Positions 1-6,389 of a stretch of DNA of 33,592 nt are shown piece after piece (position 1 is the first letter of the stretch; the number at the start of each line of letters is the position of its first letter). The DNA comes from Janthinobacterium sp. ROICE36 (lineage in GTDB: Bacteria > Pseudomonadota > Gammaproteobacteria > Burkholderiales > Burkholderiaceae_D), in NCBI RefSeq assembly GCF_002869965.1, contig NZ_PEBS01000062.1, positions 1 to 33,592 on the forward strand, written 5' to 3'. The translations under genes were made by a program, and so were the position numbers. The notes below the pieces were generated by a model. That model saw nothing but the letters and a program-made list of their open reading frames with translations. It was not told where the DNA came from and ran no database searches.

Positions 1-272
1 GTCGGACAGTATCACTACCATCCAAATCTTTTGCATTGCAAAAGATTTGCTCACTCAAAAAACTGACAGGCTACTTCCGAAGAAGTATCCTATTTCATTA
101 TTTCTTGTGAACATTTGATATTTTAAGCTTTACAGCAATCCGAAGATCGCTGCTGCACTTACATCAAATGCCCACACTTATCGACTGTTAATTGTTAAAG
201 AACGGTATTCGGTGCTGCTTATTTACTGCTCTCGCGCTATCGACAAAGCGTTGTGTTTGTCAGCTGCGAAGA
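1..272 (-). other. Leader of a 16S rRNA operon (pre-rRNA 5' region)
   Basis: Read on the minus strand, this is a non-coding leader running from the rRNA promoter near 279-307 towards a 16S gene that would begin just left of base 1. It carries a boxA element (192-203) followed by a segment typical of Burkholderiales rRNA leaders and spacers. It also folds into three clear stem-loops. One is a perfect 12-bp stem at 23-34/38-49. The second is a 9-bp stem with one mismatch and a UUCG loop (69-90). The third is an 8-bp stem with a UUCG loop (about 132-151). No ORF is credible here. The 16S gene itself is not in the window, so the assignment rests on promoter, boxA and leader character. Confidence 0.72.
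192..203 (-). promoter_or_regulatory. boxA antitermination element
   Basis: The minus-strand sequence GTTCTTTAACAA matches the core of the bacterial rRNA boxA (consensus around TGCTCTTTAACAA), the NusB/NusE binding site of rRNA antitermination. It lies about 80 bases downstream of the -10 element, where boxA is expected. Confidence 0.75.
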
Positions 273-278
273 AGGAAG

Positions 279-307
279 AGTATGAAGCGTTTCGGCTATT
301 TCGTCAA
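279..307 (-). promoter_or_regulatory. rRNA operon promoter (sigma70 type)
   Basis: On the minus strand TTGACG (307-302) and CATACT (284-279) are separated by exactly 17 bases. The stretch just upstream of the -35 (308-322) is A-rich, as in an UP element. Transcription would run leftwards through boxA into the rRNA leader. The promoter lies about 80 bases downstream of the enoyl-CoA hydratase stop codon. Confidence 0.65.
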
Positions 308-389
308 CCTTCTTTTCTACTACCCAGCCCCTGAAGGCTGTCCCTTTTGTGCCGCAAACTAGTGCGTCTCATCGGGGAGGCGAATCATA

Positions 390-1166
390 TCAAAGACCGT
401 CGAAGTTTGGCAAGCGTTTTTCAAGGAAAGCGTGCATGCCTTCTTTTTGAGCAGGCGTGCCGAAAGCGGCCTGGAACAAACGGCGCTCATAGGCGACGCC
501 ATCGGTCAAGGTGGTTTCGAAGGCGCGGTTGACGCAATCCTTGATCATCATGGCCACCGAGGTCGGCATGGCGGCGATGGTCTTGGCGGCGGCCAGGGTT
601 TCTTCCAGCAATTTATCGGCCGGCACTACGCGCGACACCAGGCCGATGCGCTCAGCTTCATGCGCGTCGATGGTACGTGCCGTCAGCAACAGGTCCATGG
701 CCTTGGCCTTGCCAATGGCGCGCGGCAGGCGCTGCGTACCGCCTGCGCCTGGTGTGACACCGACCTTGATTTCTGGCTGGCCAAATTTGGCGCTGTCGGC
801 AGCGATCAGGAAATCGCACATCATGGCCAGTTCGCAACCGCCACCGAGTGCGTAACCGGCTACGGCGCCCACTACGGGTTTGCGCACGCGCAAGATATGC
901 TCCCAGTTGCGGCTGATGTAACCCTGGGTGAAGGTGTCCGGGTAGGTGTAATCGGCCATGGCGGCGATATCGGCACCGGCGGCAAACGCTTTTTCGCTGC
1001 CCGTGAGCACGATACAGCCGATATTCTCGTCCGCGTCGAACTTCAGCACGGCGTCGCCCAGCTCATTCATCATATTGTCGTTCAATGCGTTGAGCGCCTT
1101 AGGGCGGTTCAGGCGGATGACCGCCACTTTGTCCTGGATATCGATGATCAGGTCTTCATATTGCAT
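390..1166 (-). CDS. Enoyl-CoA hydratase
   Basis: 258-residue crotonase-fold enzyme that hydrates trans-2-enoyl-CoA to 3-hydroxyacyl-CoA in fatty-acid or aromatic-acid catabolism, in the cytoplasm. The oxyanion-hole segments are visible (KAFAAGADI at 59-67 and AGYALGGG at 103-110). Both catalytic glutamates of the hydratases are present: E112 in GGGCELAM and E132 in GQPEIKVGVTPGAGGTQR. Length is full for the family. The ATG at 1166 has a strong AGAGGAGG ribosome site four bases upstream. A TACAAT -10-like box (1202-1197) lies in the short gap to the divergent MFS remnant. The gene stands alone, so whether it serves beta-oxidation or a phenylacetate-type pathway cannot be told. Confidence 0.93.
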   Translation of the reverse strand: MQYEDLIIDIQDKVAVIRLNRPKALNALNDNMMNELGDAVLKFDADENIGCIVLTGSEKAFAAGADIAAMADYTYPDTFTQGYISRNWEHILRVRKPVVGAVAGYALGGGCELAMMCDFLIAADSAKFGQPEIKVGVTPGAGGTQRLPRAIGKAKAMDLLLTARTIDAHEAERIGLVSRVVPADKLLEETLAAAKTIAAMPTSVAMMIKDCVNRAFETTLTDGVAYERRLFQAAFGTPAQKEGMHAFLEKRLPNFDGL

Positions 1167-1196
1167 AGTGCCTCCTCTCGATGAACGGTAGCGACG

Positions 1197-1202
1197 ATTG
1201 TA
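1197..1202 (-). promoter_or_regulatory. Possible -10 box of the enoyl-CoA hydratase gene
   Basis: TACAAT on the minus strand lies 31 bases upstream of the ATG. The best -35 candidate, TTGCCG, is 19 bases further up, so the promoter is only tentative. Confidence 0.3.
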
Positions 1203-1218
1203 GCGGCTAACGGCAGCG

Positions 1219-2171
1219 GTGCGGCAAGTGCGCTGCCATTATTGTGAGGCTATCACCTTTATCGAGCAGCGTATTTTTCCTTCCTTCTTCCAGTATTGCG
1301 CCCGCCACCTGCGCGGCGACGGCAGCGCCGCCAGCGTCAATTTTCGCCGCCTGTGGTTCAGCAACGGCCTCAATTGCTTCGGCGCCCAGATCACCTCGCT
1401 GGCCCTGCCCCTGTGTGCGGTACTCTTGCTGCATGCGACTTCAGTGAAAGCATGTCGGGCCTGGCGTTGGCCAGTGTCGTCGTCGCCTACTGGTGCGGCG
1501 TGCTGTCGATGCCGTGGCTATATGTAGTGGGATTCATTTTCGGCACGGGCTTCGTCGTGGGCGGCGGCGCCGAACAGGTTTTCCTGACCTTTTTGGTGGG
1601 CCGCGACGGCTTGATTGATGCACAATCACAATTTGCCGCCACCGAATCGGCTTCGCGCCTGATCGGCCCCGGCCTGGCCGGCGTGCTGGTGCAAGTCTTG
1701 TCGGCGCCCGTCGCCATCCTGTGCACGGCTTGCGGTTATCTGGTGTCGGTCATTAATTTGCGTGCCATGAGCGTGCGCGACCCGCGGCCTGCACCGTCCG
1801 ACAAGCACGCCCTGCGCGACATCGCCGACGGCTTGCTGTTTGTCTGGCGTGAACCGCTGCTGCGTGCGCTGGCCTGGGGCGCCGGCATCTGGCACTTCCT
1901 GTTTTACGCCAGCATGGCCTTGACGGTGCTGTTCGCCACGCGCGACCTGGGCATGAGCCCTGGCGTGCTGAGCATGACGCAAATGCTGGGCCGCATGACC
2001 TCGACCATGCGCTTCCTGACGGTGGCGACGGCGCCGCTGGGCGCGCTGGCCGCCGGCTGGGTAGCGGAACACTTTGGCGTGCGCAATGGCCTGGCCTGCA
2101 TCGCGGCGGGCAGTATCTTGTTGACCGTCGCCATGGTGTGGGGCACGCCGCTGCGTAGCGTGCGCACCTGA
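1219..2171 (+). pseudogene. MFS transporter remnant with internal deletions
   Basis: Remains of an EntS-like major facilitator. The beginning (NFRRLWFSNGLNCFGAQITSLALPL, encoded around 1336-1410) is in one frame. From about 1445 the homologous reading continues in another frame (MSGLALASVVVAYWCG onwards), so a frame-changing deletion lies near 1437-1450 and removed much of the first transmembrane bundle. A second join lies near 1986-1991. There the text goes straight from the mid-protein SMTQMLG segment into the C-terminal RMTSTMRFLTVATAPLGALAAGW segment, skipping about 100 residues that intact family members have. The C-terminal end and stop at 2171 are normal. A 291-codon open frame survives but its first 45 or so residues are out-of-frame nonsense. 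Confidence 0.8.
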
Positions 2172-2240
2172 AGCGATGAACGGGCATACACTTCCAAAAG
2201 ATTGCCTTGGCGACATTAATCATGCCAAAGCCTGTGAGGT

Positions 2241-2254
2241 TTGATTTACATCAA
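2241..2254 (+). promoter_or_regulatory. FNR/Anr-type box, perfect
   Basis: TTGATTTACATCAA matches the FNR/Anr consensus TTGAT-N4-ATCAA at all ten positions. It is centred 61 bases upstream of the universal stress gene start. If it acts at -41.5, transcription would start near 2289, with CATAAG (2275-2280) as a weak -10. Confidence 0.65.
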
Positions 2255-2262
2255 GGTTTTAA

Positions 2263-2276
2263 TTGATGTAAATCCA
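2263..2276 (+). promoter_or_regulatory. Second FNR/Anr-type box, one mismatch
   Basis: TTGATGTAAATCCA matches TTGAT-N4-ATCAA at nine of ten positions. It lies 22 bases (two helical turns) from the first box, centre to centre. Confidence 0.45.
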
Positions 2277-2308
2277 TAAGCTGTCTTACATCACTCTAGG
2301 AGCACGTC

Positions 2309-2746
2309 ATGTTTAACACCATCTTATTTCCCACCGACGGCTCGCCGCTGTCCGACAAAGCGGCCGAGACGGCGCTCGCCTTCGCTCAATTGAACAAGGC
2401 CAGGCTGGTCGCCCTCAGCGTGGTGCAGCCCTTCCCGTTCTCGCCGATGGCCGATGGCGGCATCGTGCTCGACGCCGGTTTGTACGAGCAACAAATGCAG
2501 GAAGCATCGCAACGCGCCGTCGACAAGATCGGCGCAGCGGCGCGCGCCGTCGGCGTGCCCTTCGAAGGCGTGGTCGCCGTCTCGCCCAGCCCACACGAGG
2601 AAATCGTCAATGCGGCGCAAACCTACCATTGCGACATCATCCTGATGGCCTCGCATGGCCGCAAAGGCTTGAACAAGCTGTTCGTGGGCAGCGAAACGCA
2701 AAAAGTACTGGCGCATACCCAGCTGCCAGTCATGGTCTTGCGCTAG
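2309..2746 (+). CDS. Universal stress protein, UspA family
   Basis: 145-residue single-domain Usp protein of the cytoplasm. The N-terminus (ILFPTDGSPLSDKAAETAL) and C-terminus (LMASHGRKGLNKLFVGSETQKVL...LPVMVLR) are those of the ATP-binding type. The G-x2-G-x9-G-S motif is present except that the first glycine is alanine (ASHG). The start at 2309 has an AGGAG site at about 2299. Two FNR/Anr-like boxes lie upstream, so oxygen-limitation control is likely by analogy with Anr-controlled usp genes of pseudomonads. The exact physiological role is not evident from sequence. Confidence 0.93.
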   Translation: MFNTILFPTDGSPLSDKAAETALAFAQLNKARLVALSVVQPFPFSPMADGGIVLDAGLYEQQMQEASQRAVDKIGAAARAVGVPFEGVVAVSPSPHEEIVNAAQTYHCDIILMASHGRKGLNKLFVGSETQKVLAHTQLPVMVLR

Positions 2747-2774
2747 CGCATCCCCGCCCGGCGCCGCGAGAAAC

Positions 2775-4046
2775 TCAGCGCGCCGGCGCCTGCTTCGGCA
2801 GCAATACCCACACGGCGCCGCTCTGCTTCATGCGGCCCGCATTCTCGGCCGCTTCCGCACCGAAACCAAAGAAGTAATCGACCCGGATGGGGCCGCGAAT
2901 GGCGCCGCCCGTATCCTGCGCCATCACCAGGCGCTGCATGGGAATCTCGCTATTGGCTTGCGTGGTGGACAGGAACACGGGCGCACCCAGCGGCAAGAAG
3001 CGCGAATCGATGGCCACCGAGCGCTGCGGCGTCAAGGGCACGCCCAGCGCACCCTTGGGCCCCACTTTCGGATCGGGCAGGCGCTCTTCCTTGAAGAAGA
3101 CATAGCTGGGATTGGCGTTGAACAATTCATCCTTGCGCGTGGGGTGGCCGGCGATCCACGCCTTGATGCCCTGCGCGGACGCCTGACTCAGGGTCAGCTC
3201 GCCCTTGTCGACCAGATAGCGGCCAATCGACTTGTAGGGATGGCCGTTTTGATCCGCGTACGCCACGCGCACGGTTTCCTGCGTATCGGTCAGTTGCACG
3301 CGCCCGGATCCCTGCACTTGCAGGAAGAACGCCTCGACTTCGTCATCCACCCACAGCAACTCCTTGCCCGTGACGGACGTGGCGCGCTCGATGTCGGCGC
3401 GGGTCGCATACGGTATCACCTTCTTGCCTACCAGCTTGCCCCGTAAACGCATGTTCTTCAGCTCCGGATACACGCCGGCCAGGTCGACGGACACGAGATC
3501 GTCTGGCACCTTGTACAGCGGCGTCTGGTATGGACCGCCCCGCTTGCGCGCGCCATGCAGCAGCGGCTCGTAATAACCGGTCACCAAACCAGTATTGGCG
3601 CCATCGGCAGCCACCACTTGATTTGGCACAAAGAAGGTCTCGAAGAACAGGCGGATGGCCTTGTCGCTGTCGGCATTTACCTGGCGCGCAATCGTGCACG
3701 ACTCCTTCCAGTCCGGCCGCTTGACCAGCACGCCGCATGAAGCCATGAAGGCTGGCCAGGCGGCGCGCATGTCATCGCGGGCCCAGCCAGGCAGGGCGGC
3801 AAACTTGACGGGCACGAAGGTGGGGGCCGACGCTGCATCAATCGTATCCTTGGCGTCGGCTGGCTTGGCTGGCACTGGCTTGACGACGGTCGGCGCAATC
3901 GCGGGCGCCTTGCCAGTCGCGCTGACCGGTTCTGCCGGCGGCGTGGTACAGGCGGAAAGCGCAAGCGCGACGGCGCCGATTGAAACGGGTAGACTACCGA
4001 GTGTAAAGAGATGACGGGTAAATACTAAGCTGCGGGTAAATAACAT
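2775..4046 (-). CDS. mltA: Membrane-bound lytic murein transglycosylase A
   Basis: Outer-membrane lipoprotein that cleaves peptidoglycan glycan strands, releasing 1,6-anhydromuropeptides. From the ATG at 4046 it has 423 residues: a lipoprotein signal ending LSAC (C33), an Ala/Pro-rich linker, the MltA domain (TGYYEPLLHGARKRGGPYQTPLY and LLWVDDEVEAFFLQVQGSGRV), and a C-terminal 3D domain (RSVAIDSRFLPLGAPV, MAQDTGGAIRGPIRVDYFFG) with the aspartates of QDTGGAI and VDYFFG. No purine-rich ribosome site precedes this ATG, and no other in-frame start fits the signal peptide. Its 5' region overlaps a small divergent ORF starting only ten bases away. An upstream ATG at 4124 (MVHQT) is possible but would put 26 residues before the signal peptide. 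Confidence 0.92.
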   Translation of the reverse strand: MLFTRSLVFTRHLFTLGSLPVSIGAVALALSACTTPPAEPVSATGKAPAIAPTVVKPVPAKPADAKDTIDAASAPTFVPVKFAALPGWARDDMRAAWPAFMASCGVLVKRPDWKESCTIARQVNADSDKAIRLFFETFFVPNQVVAADGANTGLVTGYYEPLLHGARKRGGPYQTPLYKVPDDLVSVDLAGVYPELKNMRLRGKLVGKKVIPYATRADIERATSVTGKELLWVDDEVEAFFLQVQGSGRVQLTDTQETVRVAYADQNGHPYKSIGRYLVDKGELTLSQASAQGIKAWIAGHPTRKDELFNANPSYVFFKEERLPDPKVGPKGALGVPLTPQRSVAIDSRFLPLGAPVFLSTTQANSEIPMQRLVMAQDTGGAIRGPIRVDYFFGFGAEAAENAGRMKQSGAVWVLLPKQAPAR

Positions 4047-4056
4047 AGGGGTGCGT

Positions 4057-4203
4057 ATGTGGATCTTGATGATAGAGGCGCTGGTGGCGTTCTTCTTGCT
4101 GGCATTTATAGTCTGGTGGACCATGTATTCGGGTAAAAAACCCGCGCCACCGGCGCGCAAGCAGCTCGGCGAAGAACAGGACAGCACCGAAAAACTGAAA
4201 TAA
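4057..4203 (+). CDS. Small single-pass membrane protein, 48 residues
   Basis: A short ORF. It begins MWILMIEALVAFFLLAFIVW, one hydrophobic helix at about residues 2-22, followed by a polar tail (KKPAPPARKQLGEEQDSTEKLK) with charge typical of a cytosolic C-terminus. AGGGG at 4047-4051 is a well-spaced ribosome site for the ATG at 4057; a GTG at 4051 is also in frame. It is divergent from mltA with start codons ten bases apart and convergent with apaG, and a small GC hairpin follows its stop. Function unknown. The sequence looks like a true membrane peptide rather than a chance frame, but conservation was not tested. Confidence 0.65.
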   Translation: MWILMIEALVAFFLLAFIVWWTMYSGKKPAPPARKQLGEEQDSTEKLK

Positions 4204-4225
4204 GGGGCGCACGCCCCCTGTTTCT
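4204..4225. terminator. Weak hairpin between the small ORF and apaG
   Basis: GGGGC (4204-4208) pairs with GCCCC (4213-4217) and is followed by CTGTTTCT on the plus strand. It sits in the 24-base gap between two convergent stop codons, so it could serve as a weak terminator. Confidence 0.35.
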
Positions 4226-4227
4226 CG

Positions 4228-4602
4228 TTAATGCAGGGTGCGCGGCACCGACAGCACAAACTCGGGAATCGGCGCTTCGAACTGATGGCCATCTTCGGCC
4301 ACGCAAAAGTATTCGCCGTGCATCGAACCTTGCGGCGTGCCCAGCATGGTGCCGCTCGTGTATTCGAACTGCTCGCCCGGCTGCAGCAGCGGCTGGTGGC
4401 CAACAGCGCCCAGGCCCCGCACCTCTTCCACCTTGTTGTTCGCATCCGTGATGACCCAGTGGCGCGAAATCAGTTGCGCGCCAGCCGTGCCCGTGTTGAC
4501 GACGCGTATCGTGTAGCTGAACACGTGCCGCCCCTGGTCCGGTGCCGATTGTTCGGGCAGATATTGTGTCTTGACCGTTACCGTAAATTCATAAGTCGCC
4601 AT
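4228..4602 (-). CDS. apaG: ApaG (Co2+/Mg2+ efflux-associated protein)
   Basis: 124 residues forming the single ApaG/DUF525 beta-sandwich domain. Signature segments are SRHWVITDANNKVEEVRGLGAVGHQPLL and PGEQFEYTSGTMLGTPQGSMHGEYF. The family is linked to resistance to cobalt and to divalent-cation handling; the biochemical role is not settled. Two ATGs are close together (4608 and 4602). AGGA lies only a base or two from the first but six bases from the second, so MATYEFTV at 4602 is preferred; it also matches the usual N-terminus of beta-proteobacterial ApaG. It is divergent from rpe across about 150 bases. Confidence 0.93.
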   Translation of the reverse strand: MATYEFTVTVKTQYLPEQSAPDQGRHVFSYTIRVVNTGTAGAQLISRHWVITDANNKVEEVRGLGAVGHQPLLQPGEQFEYTSGTMLGTPQGSMHGEYFCVAEDGHQFEAPIPEFVLSVPRTLH

Positions 4603-4761
4603 CGTCATTCCTATTCAGACATTGCCAGTCGTATATTGTGTGTCGCGCGCGCTGCATTGGCCACCGCGCGCCATGTATTCTGCGTTCCAGTAAGGCATGG
4701 TAACGGCGTCAAGCGTAAAATAGCGCATCTTCGCATTTTCTACTCTTAGCCCTTAGCCACC

Positions 4762-5436
4762 ATGACAACATTCCGTATCGCTCCCAGCATCCTGTCCGCC
4801 GACTTTGCCCGCCTGGGCGAGGAAGTGCGCAACGTCGTGACCGCCGGCGCCGACATCATCCACTTCGACGTGATGGATAACCATTATGTGCCGAACCTGA
4901 CCATCGGCCCGCTGGTGTGCGAAGCGATACGCCCGCACGTGCAAGTGCCCATCGATGTGCACCTGATGGTCAAGCCTGTCGATCGCATTATCCCGGATTT
5001 CGCCAAGGCCGGCGCGAACATCATCACCTTCCACCCGGAAGCGTCGCAACACATCGACCGTTCGCTGCAGCTGATCCGCGACAATGGCTGCAAATCGGGC
5101 CTGGTTTTCAACCCGGGCACGCCGCTGCACTTCCTGGAACACGTGATGGACAAGATCGACATTATCCTGATCATGTCGGTCAATCCGGGTTTTGGCGGCC
5201 AGTCCTTCATCCCGCATACGCTCAAGAAAATCGCCGAAGCGCGCCGCATGATCGACGAATCGGGCCGTGACATCATGCTGGAAGTCGATGGCGGCATCAA
5301 GATCGACAATATCGCCGCCGCCGCTGCCGCCGGCGCCGACACCTTCGTCGCAGGCTCGGCCATCTTCGGCAAGCCGGATTACAAGGCCGTCATCGACGCC
5401 ATGCGCGCCGAGCTGGCAACGGTAAAAGGCGCCTGA
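4762..5436 (+). CDS. rpe: Ribulose-phosphate 3-epimerase
   Basis: 224-residue TIM-barrel enzyme that interconverts D-ribulose 5-phosphate and D-xylulose 5-phosphate in the pentose phosphate pathway. The metal and acid/base residues are visible: H34 and D36 in IIHFDVMDN, H67 in DVHLMV, and D176 in LEVDGGIK. The MSVNPGFGGQ loop covers the active site. Length is normal. A ribosome site before the ATG is poor. The stop codon overlaps the next start (TGATG), so gph is translationally coupled. The rpe-gph-trpE order is a familiar beta-proteobacterial arrangement. Confidence 0.97.
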   Translation: MTTFRIAPSILSADFARLGEEVRNVVTAGADIIHFDVMDNHYVPNLTIGPLVCEAIRPHVQVPIDVHLMVKPVDRIIPDFAKAGANIITFHPEASQHIDRSLQLIRDNGCKSGLVFNPGTPLHFLEHVMDKIDIILIMSVNPGFGGQSFIPHTLKKIAEARRMIDESGRDIMLEVDGGIKIDNIAAAAAAGADTFVAGSAIFGKPDYKAVIDAMRAELATVKGA

Positions 5437-6152
5437 TGCAAGCGGGCACGGTGAAAGACCATGTACTGGCCGGCGTGCGCGCCGCCATCATCGATCTCGA
5501 TGGCACGATGCTCGACACCGTGCCCGATTTTCATGTCGCCATCAATGGCATGCGCGCCGAATTGGATCTGGCGCCCATCAGCGCCGAGGCCATCAAGCTG
5601 ATGGTGGGCAAGGGCTCGGAAAATCTGATCCGCGCCGTGCTGGCACTCGACTTCGATACCGCCGGCGTGGAACAGCGTTTTGACACGGCGATGGAGGCCT
5701 ACCAGCGCCACTACCTGGCCATCAATGGCCAGTTCAGCACCCTCTACCCCGATGTGGAAGCAGGACTGGCGGCAATGAAGGCGGCGGGCTTGCGCCTGGC
5801 CTGCGTCACCAACAAGCCGATCGCCTTCGCCCTGCCCCTGCTGAAGCAGAAAAACCTGGCACAGTATTTCGAGATCGTCTACGGCGGCGATTCGCTGCCG
5901 AAGAAAAAACCGCACCCCATGCCGCTGCTGCAAGTGTGTGCAGACTTCGGCATGGCGCCCGCCAAAGTGGTGGCCATCGGCGACTCTTCGAATGACGCGC
6001 AAGCGGCACGGGCTGCGGCTTGCCCCGTCTTGACCGTACCGTATGGTTACAACCACGGACACTCTATACACGACACCGATTCCGATGGTATAGTAAATAC
6101 GCTGCTCGAAGCGGCCGATTTTATTAGCATGCACAACAGACCAGCATACTGA
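5436..6152 (+). CDS. gph: Phosphoglycolate phosphatase
   Basis: 238-residue HAD-superfamily phosphatase that removes phosphate from 2-phosphoglycolate, a product of oxidative DNA repair and of oxygenase side reactions. HAD motif I is DLDGTMLDT (nucleophile D20, acid D22), motif II is VTNKP, motif III the lysines of KKKPHP, and motif IV GDSSNDAQAARAA. A helical cap lies between motifs I and II. The start overlaps the rpe stop by one base. The last hundred bases of this gene and the short gap after it must contain the promoter of the trp leader. Confidence 0.95.
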   Translation: MQAGTVKDHVLAGVRAAIIDLDGTMLDTVPDFHVAINGMRAELDLAPISAEAIKLMVGKGSENLIRAVLALDFDTAGVEQRFDTAMEAYQRHYLAINGQFSTLYPDVEAGLAAMKAAGLRLACVTNKPIAFALPLLKQKNLAQYFEIVYGGDSLPKKKPHPMPLLQVCADFGMAPAKVVAIGDSSNDAQAARAAACPVLTVPYGYNHGHSIHDTDSDGIVNTLLEAADFISMHNRPAY

Positions 6153-6171
6153 CCAAGCCCAACACCATATC

Positions 6172-6264
6172 GTGAACACGTTTCTCATCAAAAAACACAA
6201 TGTCACCCAAACCGGCTCGATTGAGGCCTGGCTTTGGCGACGCTGGCAATCCTGGCAGGCCTAA
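6172..6264 (+). CDS. trpL: trp operon leader peptide
   Basis: A 30-codon ORF from a GTG at 6172 to TAA at 6262-6264, too short for usual ORF lists. Near its end the codons read A-W-L-W-R-R-W-Q-S-W-Q-A, with Trp codons at 6229, 6235, 6244 and 6253. Four Trp in 12 residues just before a terminator hairpin and trpE is the hallmark of ribosome-mediated attenuation. Trp codons lie inside stem 1:2, so stalling there frees region 2. No strong ribosome site precedes the GTG and no in-frame ATG is available, which is the weak point of the start call. Confidence 0.8.
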   Translation: MNTFLIKKHNVTQTGSIEAWLWRRWQSWQA

Positions 6265-6318
6265 GGCCGAGCCGTGTAAGATTGCTGTCGGCTGCGCGCG
6301 CGCGCCGGCAGGTTTTTT
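6213..6318 (+). promoter_or_regulatory. Tryptophan attenuator (stems 1:2, 2:3, 3:4)
   Basis: Region 1 pairs with region 2 by CGGCTCG (6213-6219) with CGAGCCG (6268-6274) and AGGCCT (6224-6229) with AGGCCT (6257-6262), enclosing the Trp codons. Region 2 can instead pair with region 3: GGCCGA (6265-6270) with TCGGCT (6288-6293, one G-U). Region 3 pairs with region 4 to form the terminator (6285-6292 with 6304-6311). The alternatives exclude one another as in the enteric trp leader. A ribosome stalled at Trp codons would mask region 1, allow 2:3, and permit readthrough into trpE. Confidence 0.8.
6285..6318 (+). terminator. Attenuator terminator upstream of trpE
   Basis: CTGTCGGC (6285-6292) pairs with GCCGGCAG (6304-6311), eight pairs with one G-U around an 11-base GC-rich loop. 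A run of six T (6313-6318) follows directly. It ends about 70 bases before the trpE ATG and no gene ends in front of it except the leader peptide. Confidence 0.88.
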
Positions 6319-6389
6319 GATAACCCACCGCAGGGTCTGTGCTTTGTAGGCACGACGCACACGCGTACCCTGACGGCATGGAGAGATAC

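Noticed and set aside
1296..2171. A 291-codon ORF taken as an intact transporter
   Set aside because: Its first 45 or so residues are out-of-frame; the true N-terminal segment is in a different frame and the middle is missing about 100 residues.
2775..4445. MltA starting at 4445 with 556 residues
   Set aside because: The first 133 residues overlap apaG and the small ORF, have no family similarity, and would bury the lipoprotein signal.
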